Under the pieces are notes generated by a model. The model was not told the DNA's origin. It made no database searches and worked only from the letters and a program-made list of their open reading frames with translations. Positions 1 through 4,628 of a stretch of DNA of 7,042 nucleotides are shown piece after piece. Within the stretch, counting starts at the first letter, position 1. Each line of letters starts with the position of its first letter. Both the position numbers and the translations under genes were made by a program. This DNA is from an uncultured Clostridia bacterium (lineage in GTDB: Bacteria; Bacillota; Clostridia; Christensenellales; CAG-917): positions 1-7,042 of the forward strand of contig CALGEU010000387.1 in assembly GCA_937881285.1 (NCBI GenBank), in the 5' to 3' direction.

Positions 1-2
1 AC

Positions 3-68
3 TTAAGAAAAGATGGCGGCAATAAGATAATGAAACAAAAGGAGTTCGCAAACAAACACTGGAAGTAA
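3..68 (+). CDS. possible C-terminal tail of a gene entering from the left edge
   Basis: One plus-strand frame is open from the window edge for 21 codons and ends in TAA; it reads LRKDGGNKIMKQKEFANKHWK. The residues are lysine-rich and carry no motif I recognise. An open run of this length at an edge is expected fairly often by chance in AT-rich DNA, and no terminator follows closely (the nearest hairpin is almost 190 bases away). It is listed only as a possible partial gene. If real it would be the only plus-strand gene here, convergent with everything else. Confidence 0.2.
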   Translation, partial: LRKDGGNKIMKQKEFANKHWK

Positions 69-256
69 ATTTATGTTCGTTTTGTCTTTGTGCCTGTATT
101 ATATAAAATCGAATCGGAAACGACAATAGGGTTTTGAAAAGTTTTTTAAAAAACCGTTTTCTCTCTAATCGCTTTTCTTTGTGCCATTTTTATTAAGTAA
201 CGAACAGAAAATGTCATCAAGTGTATTTCGCGTTAGCTTTTACAGTATCAAATATT

Positions 257-290
257 AAAAAAGTCCCGAGATTCTCGGAACTTCTTTTTT
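257..290 (-). terminator. Rho-independent terminator, probably bidirectional
   Basis: The arms 261-270 (AAGTCCCGAG) and 274-283 (CTCGGAACTT) form a 10-pair stem with a 3-nt loop. Read on the minus strand the only irregular pair is a G-U wobble, and the stem is followed by six U (complement of 257-262). On the plus strand that pair becomes a C-A mismatch, although a T run (285-290) also follows. The minus reading is therefore better. It lies about 370 bases past the stop of the 168-residue gene, so it would end either a long 3' leader of that gene or an unrecognised transcript. Confidence 0.7.
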
Positions 291-375
291 AGATATTCAA
301 TCTTATAGATGAGAGTTAAATTAACAACACAATTACAATTAAATGTGCATACGCCAATGCCGAGCATTATCCTAA

Positions 376-546
376 ACGGAATATCGTTGTCGCAAAAATT
401 TCGGTTCGTCGTTCACTCGAACAAAAAAAACGAACGGTAAAAAAATCAAAAGAAGAATTGTAGATGCGACAGAAATTCTTTTTGAGAATTTTCCCCTAGC
501 ACTTATATTCTGCTCGGCAAGGCGTTTGCTTGTTAGCGAATTGTGA
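376..546 (+). pseudogene. startless open stretch, possible TetR-like N-terminal remnant
   Basis: Between an in-frame TAA (373-375) and a TGA (544-546) this frame is open for 56 codons but has no ATG or GTG start. Its middle part, KIKRRIVDATEILFENF, resembles the first helix of TetR/AcrR regulators (typically ..RRRIL.AA..LF...G). The match stops there: no helix-turn-helix follows in this or neighbouring frames. It may be a decayed fragment or chance similarity in a lysine-rich AT-rich frame. I favour chance slightly. Confidence 0.15.
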
Positions 547-600
547 ATTTACACTCATCACCTTATTGACAAGATACAACAAATTCGGCAAAAACTCTAC

Positions 601-640
601 CAACATATGTTTACATTTTGTCAACAAAACTTTACATTTG
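601..640. repeat. copy 1 of a ~40-bp element, downstream of the 168-residue gene
   Basis: This stretch begins with the 18-mer CAACATATGTTTACATTT, which recurs exactly and in the same orientation at 1221-1238. Similarity continues after small gaps (GT.AACAAAA.TT.ACATT). Within it, TGTTTAC (608-614) and GTCAACA (620-626) form an inverted repeat with one mismatch, the counterpart of the perfect one in copy 2. The two copies bracket the 168-residue gene. Confidence 0.75.
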
Positions 641-658
641 TATGATGTGTGACAAAAT
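615..658. repeat. 9-bp inverted repeat just past the 168-residue gene
   Basis: ATTTTGTCA (615-623) and TGACAAAAT (650-658) are perfect inverted arms 26 bases apart. The right arm ends five bases beyond the TAA of the 168-residue gene. In the transcript of that gene this could fold as a 3' hairpin, but no U run follows on the minus strand, so it is not a standard terminator. It also overlaps repeat copy 1 and a candidate plus-strand promoter. Confidence 0.5.
618..646 (+). promoter_or_regulatory. candidate plus-strand promoter, antisense to the 168-residue gene
   Basis: TTGTCA (618-623) and TATGAT (641-646) are separated by 17 bases; each matches the sigma-A consensus at five of six positions. 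Transcription would start near 653 and run into the 3' end of the 168-residue gene on the opposite strand. The stretch is AT-rich, so chance matches are common, and no plus-strand gene follows. Confidence 0.3.
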
Positions 659-662
659 TGCG

Positions 663-1169
663 TTATGCGACGCTTACGAAATTACCGTTTGCATCGTAGA
701 TGCAGACGCCTGTCTTCATTTCTTTCCATGCGCCGTTGTCGACTTTGTATCTAGTTCTTCCGAGCCAGTATTTTTGCACGCCGCCTGTTGACGCTTCTGC
801 CGTTATCGTCTTTCCGAGATTGAGATCGCCTGTCTGAACCTTTTGTTCGAGCGTCATATTCTGATAGGATTCCTGATACGTTTCGGAAGAATACAACTCA
901 ACGATAACAATAACAGTTGACGGGAATATCGTGACGTCGTTCTTCACCGTCGTCCAGACTTTTCCGTTGCCGCCGTTGATTGAGATTGAAAGCGACGTAT
1001 AAATGCCCCTTGTGGTTGCATTGCTTGCACTTTCGTTTTCATGCGCAGAAACCAACGCTTCGGCATACGATCTAGATGTTGTGAACGTCGCGACGAGAAT
1101 AATCGCAAAAAGTATAACCGCAATCACGGAAACCAAAATCGGAAACAATCTTTTTTGTGTAGTTTTCAT
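663..1169 (-). CDS. exported or membrane-anchored hypothetical protein, 168 aa
   Basis: I do not recognise a family and propose no function. The product begins with a short basic stretch (MKTTQKR) and one hydrophobic segment at about residues 9-30, followed by SYA-E around residue 36, a plausible signal peptidase I site. There is no lipobox. The remaining ~130 residues are polar with alternating hydrophobic stretches (for example VTIFPSTVIVIVEL at 79-92), suggesting a small beta-rich domain outside the membrane; only one cysteine (156) is present. The start is supported by AAAGGGG about 6 nt upstream of the ATG. The XRE regulator gene ends 82 bases upstream on the same strand, so the two may be co-transcribed. 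However, a repeated inverted-repeat element lies in the gap and could be a separate control site. Confidence 0.8.
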   Translation of the reverse strand: MKTTQKRLFPILVSVIAVILFAIILVATFTTSRSYAEALVSAHENESASNATTRGIYTSLSISINGGNGKVWTTVKNDVTIFPSTVIVIVELYSSETYQESYQNMTLEQKVQTGDLNLGKTITAEASTGGVQKYWLGRTRYKVDNGAWKEMKTGVCIYDANGNFVSVA

Positions 1170-1220
1170 CTTTTACCCCTTTTTCTTTTAGATTAACATT
1201 TCCGCGTGCGTTTGAACAAG

Positions 1221-1260
1221 CAACATATGTTTACATTTGTGTAAACAAAAGTTAACATTC
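1221..1260. repeat. copy 2 of the ~40-bp element, in the XRE to 168-residue gene gap
   Basis: This is the second copy of the element at 601-640, sharing an exact 18-mer. It contains a perfect inverted repeat with 7-bp arms, TGTTTAC (1228-1234) and GTAAACA (1241-1247), around a 6-base spacer. It lies upstream of the 168-residue gene, overlaps the last codons of the XRE gene, and has no U run, so an operator is more likely than a terminator. The neighbouring XRE protein is the obvious candidate to bind it, by inference only. Confidence 0.7.
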
Positions 1261-1815
1261 GGTGTTCTTTGTGCATTTAGATGCTCTGGCACTCAAAACG
1301 ATTGCGAAAGCTAAAAACAAAACGAACGCAGCAATACAAAACACAAACGCCCAAGTATCGAACTTGTAATTACTCACGGTCACGTCGCCGCTGTTTGAAG
1401 AAAACGCAACGAGTCCGACGACAACGCTGAGCACGAGCATAATTGCCGACAACACGGAAAGTATCACGGCACTTATTATATAAATCACTCTCGTTTTTGC
1501 TTCACTCTTTTCAGGAGTTTGTAGTTTTTCATCGGAAACCGTCGCAATATTGTCTGCGTTTTCGTCGTCAACTGAACTTGTGCCGTCGTCAACGTCTGCC
1601 GCAGCTTCGTCCGCACAATCCGCAACTTCTTCAAAATAACTCAGTGAAACCTGAAAAACGTCGCACAAACTTTTCAAATTTTCAAAACTCGGCTGAACAA
1701 AACCTGCTTCCCACTTCGAGACGGTTTGTCTCGATACGCCCAACTTAAAGCTCAAATCTTCCTGTGACAATCCGCTCTTCTTTCGCAAATTGTAAATCTT
1801 ATCTTTTATATCCAT
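1252..1815 (-). CDS. XRE-family transcriptional regulator with two membrane segments
   Basis: The N-terminal ~60 residues form a classic Cro/C1-type helix-turn-helix: IYNLRKKSGLSQEDLSFKLG, then VSRQTVSKWEAG, then PSFENLKSLCDVFQVSL. An acidic Ala/Asp-rich linker (about 63-98) leads to two hydrophobic helices at about 110-137 and 155-176 and a short polar tail. HTH proteins of this build are frequent in Clostridia and are thought to be membrane-tethered regulators; what they sense is usually unknown. I chose the ATG at 1815 because the protein then begins right at the HTH (MDIKDKIYNL) with AAGGGA upstream. A GTG at 1845 would add ten residues that do not belong to the fold. A good promoter containing an inverted repeat precedes the gene, suggesting autoregulation. 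The 168-residue gene follows and could be a target. Confidence 0.88.
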   Translation of the reverse strand: MDIKDKIYNLRKKSGLSQEDLSFKLGVSRQTVSKWEAGFVQPSFENLKSLCDVFQVSLSYFEEVADCADEAAADVDDGTSSVDDENADNIATVSDEKLQTPEKSEAKTRVIYIISAVILSVLSAIMLVLSVVVGLVAFSSNSGDVTVSNYKFDTWAFVFCIAAFVLFLAFAIVLSARASKCTKNTEC

Positions 1816-1873
1816 TATTCCCTTCGGCGTTCCGCAAATTTGCACGGATTACGCATTCATTTTACAATTATGG

Positions 1874-1902
1874 ATTATATCCGAAATATAATGTTTTGTA
1901 AA
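1874..1902 (-). promoter_or_regulatory. sigma-A promoter of the XRE gene with overlapping inverted repeat
   Basis: On the minus strand TTTACA (1897-1902) and TATAAT (1874-1879) are separated by exactly 17 bases, placing the start site near 1867, about 50 bases before the chosen ATG. A perfect inverted repeat, ATTATAT (1874-1880) and ATATAAT (1886-1892) with a CCGAA spacer, covers the -10 and part of the spacer. A dimeric regulator bound there would block polymerase; the XRE protein itself is the natural candidate. Confidence 0.75.
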
Positions 1903-2020
1903 TATAAAACGGTATATACGCCGAATTTTTTCCACTATTTACTCAATTTTTGAAAAAGCTTATCGCTTATTTCGCAATTCGGAAAACACATTTTTGAAAA
2001 CGTACTCTATTTCTTTTCAC

Positions 2021-2044
2021 ACGACGAATTTGCCGTCGTTTTTT
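2021..2044 (+). terminator. hairpin with T run on the plus strand
   Basis: ACGACG (2021-2026) and CGTCGT (2034-2039) form a perfect 6-bp stem with a 7-nt loop, followed on the plus strand by a T run to 2044. On the minus strand no U run follows, although the hairpin sits only 12 bases past the stop of the small Cys-rich gene. It may serve as a weak 3' hairpin for that gene or end a plus-strand transcript; no plus-strand gene is visible upstream. Confidence 0.4.
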
Positions 2045-2050
2045 CAAAAC

Positions 2051-2221
2051 TCAATCATCTTCGCAGTCTCCGTCGCAATCGTCGCACTCGCAATCTTCGA
2101 CGGGATCGCCGCAGTCGTCACACTCATCGTCGTATAGCCACGGATCGCGCGATTTTTCGGTTGTGCTTTTTCTTGTAGAATTGTCGTTTGAAGTGCCGAA
2201 CAGCCAGTCCAAAAGTCCCAT
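2051..2221 (-). CDS. 56-aa acidic, cysteine-rich small protein
   Basis: I cannot assign a family. The product starts with a short amphipathic or hydrophobic stretch, MGLLDWLFG, passes through a polar Ser/Thr/Lys linker (11-26), and ends in a tail made almost only of Asp, Glu and Cys. The cysteines are at 34, 37, 44, 46, 49 and 53, in CxxC and CxC spacings. Such a tail could bind a metal ion, and the N-terminus could associate with the membrane or a partner; both are inferences. The ATG at 2221 is preferred because GGAG lies 6 nt upstream. An ATG at 2227 would leave no gap to that site, and an upstream ATG at 2305 would add unrelated residues encoded across the promoter. It has its own promoter and lies after the lipoprotein terminator, so it is probably monocistronic. 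Confidence 0.72.
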   Translation of the reverse strand: MGLLDWLFGTSNDNSTRKSTTEKSRDPWLYDDECDDCGDPVEDCECDDCDGDCEDD

Positions 2222-2240
2222 AAGCATCTCCTTTTTGTTT

Positions 2241-2275
2241 ATTTTATCATATTCAAAAGTCATCTGCAATAGCAA
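2241..2275 (-). promoter_or_regulatory. promoter of the small Cys-rich gene
   Basis: Two overlapping solutions exist on the minus strand: TTGCAG (2264-2269) with TAAAAT (2241-2246), spacing 17, or TTGCTA (2270-2275) with TATGAT (2246-2251), spacing 18. The second leaves a more reasonable leader before the ribosome binding site; the first would start transcription almost on it. Confidence 0.55.
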
Positions 2276-2370
2276 CGGAAAAGTATTATTTTTGCAAATT
2301 CTCAAATTTAGTTCACTTCACACAAAACAACGTTTACTTGTTATTTTCATAACAATAAACCGCTTTTTGC

Positions 2371-2406
2371 ATAAAAAATAACGGCACAAAGCCGTTATTC
2401 TTTTTT
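2371..2406 (-). terminator. bidirectional Rho-independent terminator after the lipoprotein gene
   Basis: AATAACGGC (2377-2385) and GCCGTTATT (2391-2399) form a perfect 9-bp stem with loop ACAAA. A runs on the left (2373-2378) give a U run in the minus-strand transcript, and T at 2401-2406 gives one on the plus strand. It lies about 25 bases past the lipoprotein stop and separates that gene from the Cys-rich gene. Confidence 0.88.
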
Positions 2407-2423
2407 CTGTTTTTTCTTATCGT

Positions 2424-2846
2424 TTAAGCCTTTTTCGTGAGTACGATTGTCATATTCACCGAGACGCCGTTTGCACTTTGTCTGTTCGTATAGGTGATGA
2501 CTCCGTTATCCCATTTCATTTCTTCGACAACGGTCAAACCGCCCTGCGTGCTTTTGAGTTTAATCACGCCGTCTTCTTCGCTCCACGTGCCTTCGGTTTC
2601 GATGTACTGACCTGCTCCGCTGCCCTTTGCTTTTACAATTGCCGTACCGTCTTTTTTGAATTCAATCGTGTAGTATTCGTAAAGGTCGCGAGTAAGTTGA
2701 GTCGTCGTGCCGTTGTACGTCATAGAACCGGAAATATCCGTCATTTCATATACGCCGACGATTTCGGAATTGTTGCAAGCCACAAGCGAAAACATACAAG
2801 CAAACAGAAGAACTGCAACGATGGACAATGCGAGTGTTTTTTTCAT
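2424..2846 (-). CDS. small secreted lipoprotein, lipocalin-like
   Basis: Residues 1-24 are a lipoprotein signal peptide: MKKT, a hydrophobic core, then the lipobox L21-V22-A23-C24, so Cys24 would be lipidated and the protein anchored on the outer face of the membrane. The mature ~117 residues contain IVGVYEMTDISG, YYTIEFKKDGTAIVK, TEGTWSEEDGVIKLK and MKWDNGVITYT. This alternation of a G.Y/W start and repeated short strands ending in DG turns is typical of lipocalin-like lipoproteins of Firmicutes, whose ligands are generally unknown. The start is set by AAGGAG 7 nt before the ATG. It follows the ABC exporter operon by about 140 bases with no terminator in between, but has its own perfect-consensus promoter. 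A shared envelope-stress role with the exporter is only a guess. Confidence 0.88.
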   Translation of the reverse strand: MKKTLALSIVAVLLFACMFSLVACNNSEIVGVYEMTDISGSMTYNGTTTQLTRDLYEYYTIEFKKDGTAIVKAKGSGAGQYIETEGTWSEEDGVIKLKSTQGGLTVVEEMKWDNGVITYTNRQSANGVSVNMTIVLTKKA

Positions 2847-2866
2847 ATTTTTTCTCCTTCTTTCCT

Positions 2867-2882
2867 ATGGTTTTCAAACCAT
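2867..2882. promoter_or_regulatory. 16-bp palindrome at the lipoprotein gene start site, candidate operator
   Basis: ATGGTTT (2867-2873) and AAACCAT (2876-2882) are perfect 7-bp inverted arms around TC. The predicted start site of the lipoprotein promoter is near 2885, so the palindrome covers roughly +3 to +18. That is a usual place for a repressor to block transcription. The central gap is too small for a good RNA hairpin, favouring a DNA operator. The regulator is unknown. Confidence 0.5.
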
Positions 2883-2891
2883 TATATGGAA

Positions 2892-2920
2892 ATTATACAA
2901 TGTGCGTGACGCTATGTCAA
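2892..2920 (-). promoter_or_regulatory. perfect-consensus sigma-A promoter of the lipoprotein gene
   Basis: On the minus strand TTGACA (2915-2920) and TATAAT (2892-2897) both match the consensus at six of six positions with the optimal 17-base spacing. The leader would be about 38 nt and carries AAGGAG. Confidence 0.88.
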
Positions 2921-2987
2921 TATGGCATAATGCACGCTTTTGCATATTCTCCGATTTACGTTTTCGCAATGCCGCTTGCACCGACGA

Positions 2988-4628
2988 TTACAAAGTTTTT
3001 ATCTCAACCGTTCTTCCGCCTAGACTTTCGTAAACTCTGTGAGACACGGACAAAACCGTGCGCCCTTCGCTTGCGCGACGCAACGCTTCGAGCACTCTCG
3101 CTTCCGTTGCTGCATCGAGATTTGCCGTGATTTCGTCAAGAAGTAACACCGCAGGATTTGCCGCCGCGGCGCGGGCAATCGATAAAAGTTGCCATTCGCC
3201 TTGCGAAAACATACCGTCCGTGCATATCGTCTCGTATCCGTCGGGAAGAGACGATATTGCTTCGTCGATTCCTGCAAGTTTCGCGGCGTTCTGCGCCATT
3301 TCCGCAGTGATGTCCGAATCGCCAAAAGTTATCTGGTCAAACACCGTCCCCGGAACTTTGGAAAAATGCTGCTCGACACATCCAATGCACGTGCGACGCT
3401 CATCGTCGGGAATGTCGGAAACGTTCACTCCGCCTATTGTAACAGTGCCCGATTGCGGTTTATAAATGCCGAGTAAAAGTCGAAATACGGTGCTTTTCCC
3501 TGCCCCCGTTCTGCCGACGAGCGTAACCTGTTCGCCTTCTTTCACTATCATCGAAAACTCGTTGAGCACAACTTTTTCGTCATAGCCGAAAGTAACCCCA
3601 GAAAACTCCACGTCTCCGCGGATTTTGCTTTCACGCTTTTGCGGTATTTCACGTTCTTCCTGTGAAAGAAAAGTGTCTATTCGTTTGACGCCTGCCATTG
3701 CCGATTGAATGGTCTGAATTTCCATGCCGAGACTTTCGATAGGCGAAAAGATTTTCGATATGTAGTTTATTATCGCAACCGAAGTGCCGACCGACATTCC
3801 GAAAAACGTCAGAATTTCCGCTTTGCCAGATGAAGACAACAGCATAACGATTCCCACAACCACGGCATTGAGCAATATTACGACAGGTGAATAAATCGCG
3901 TCGTAAAAATTCGTTTTCTCAACAGCCGCATAACTTTCGCGTATGCGCTCGTCATAGCGACTAGCCATATAGTTTTCAAGCCCGAGAGCGTGTATCGTGC
4001 GTATGTTGTGCAAAGTTTCGGGCACTTGCCCCGATTCGGCGGCAGCCGCACGGCGATTTGCGAGTTGTGCTACAAGCATTTTTTTCTGCACTTGGCGTGT
4101 AAAAATCGCAAACAACGGCAATATCAACACAAAAACAAGCGCAAGCCCCGTGTTTTTTATTGCGATGACTATCAGAATGGAAACTATTCTGCACGCGTCT
4201 GCAACCATACTTATAATGCCCGAAGTGAAAATGGCTTCCACCGTATCGACGTCTCCCGAAAAACGCGCGGCAACTTCACCGGGATTTTGCGCAACGAGAG
4301 TGCTTGCCGACAAACTAGTGAGTTTTTGCGACATCTCCGAGCGCAAGGCATGCGTCATTTTTTGTCCGAATACAACGAGCAACGTTTCTTGTGCGGAAGA
4401 CAGTACGCCTTCGAGCAAAAGACTCGCAAAATATAAAAGCACCGCAACGAAAGACAACGATAAACCTACCGTCAAGCGGTCTATAATTCGAGCAAGCACC
4501 AACGGCGGAACGAGTGACGCAATGACGGATGCCGCAACGCCAAGTATCGTCCCTATCGTGAGAAGTTTATGCGTCTTCGCTACCGTGCGTACTGTGGCAA
4601 AAACGCCCGATTTTTTAGTCTTCTTCAT
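2988..4628 (-). CDS. ABC exporter half-transporter, consensus-site ATPase subunit
   Basis: This is a fused permease-ATPase of the multidrug/lipid exporter type. The N-terminal ~310 residues hold the membrane domain, with hydrophobic segments near 22-48, 58-75, 133-157, 160-176, 247-264 and 272-290. The ATPase domain follows: A-loop Tyr349, Walker A GRTGAGKST (372-380), Q-loop Gln420, signature FSQGE (474-478) in place of LSGGQ, Walker B VLLLDE with catalytic Glu499, D-loop ANLD (502-505) and H-loop His530. All catalytic residues are present, so its Walker motifs should build the active ATP site, while its odd signature should face the degenerate site of the partner. It ends only 16 residues after the H-loop, short for the family. 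The ATG has AGGAG 9-10 nt upstream and overlaps the partner gene by 14 nt. The substrate cannot be told from sequence. Confidence 0.95.
   Translation of the reverse strand: MKKTKKSGVFATVRTVAKTHKLLTIGTILGVAASVIASLVPPLVLARIIDRLTVGLSLSFVAVLLYFASLLLEGVLSSAQETLLVVFGQKMTHALRSEMSQKLTSLSASTLVAQNPGEVAARFSGDVDTVEAIFTSGIISMVADACRIVSILIVIAIKNTGLALVFVLILPLFAIFTRQVQKKMLVAQLANRRAAAAESGQVPETLHNIRTIHALGLENYMASRYDERIRESYAAVEKTNFYDAIYSPVVILLNAVVVGIVMLLSSSGKAEILTFFGMSVGTSVAIINYISKIFSPIESLGMEIQTIQSAMAGVKRIDTFLSQEEREIPQKRESKIRGDVEFSGVTFGYDEKVVLNEFSMIVKEGEQVTLVGRTGAGKSTVFRLLLGIYKPQSGTVTIGGVNVSDIPDDERRTCIGCVEQHFSKVPGTVFDQITFGDSDITAEMAQNAAKLAGIDEAISSLPDGYETICTDGMFSQGEWQLLSIARAAAANPAVLLLDEITANLDAATEARVLEALRRASEGRTVLSVSHRVYESLGGRTVEIKTL

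Larger units (their letters stand above)
69..662. other. long intergenic stretch without a convincing gene
   Basis: Both strands are broken by frequent stops and no frame combines a good ribosome binding site with a reasonable length. The stretch contains a 14-bp perfect palindrome (GTTTTTTAAAAAAC, 141-154), a hairpin terminator at 257-290, a 57-codon startless open frame at 376-546, one copy of an element repeated at 1221-1260, and a 9-bp inverted repeat at 615-658. A minus-strand mini-frame of 20 codons starts near 570 behind AAGGTG, but it has no recognisable content. The stretch could hold a decayed gene or a short untranslated transcript ending at the 257-290 terminator; the sequence alone does not decide. 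Confidence 0.5.

Noticed and set aside
1003..1191. 62-codon plus-strand frame opposite the 168-residue gene
   Set aside because: It is antisense to the signal peptide and start region of a better-supported gene and has no ribosome binding site of note.
1816..1845. GTG start for the XRE gene
   Set aside because: It adds ten residues outside the HTH fold, while the internal ATG has AAGGGA just upstream.
1921..1982. CCGAATT / AATTCGG inverted arms 48 bases apart
   Set aside because: Short AT-rich arms with a long gap are expected by chance and match no known RNA element.
2222..2305. ATG start giving an 84-residue version of the Cys-rich protein
   Set aside because: The extra 28 residues are encoded by the promoter region and resemble no leader; the ribosome binding site fits the ATG at 2221.
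2950..2987. Short minus-strand frame reading FVIVGASGIAKT after the second ABC gene
   Set aside because: It looks like a Rossmann start but has no start codon and stops after 15 codons.
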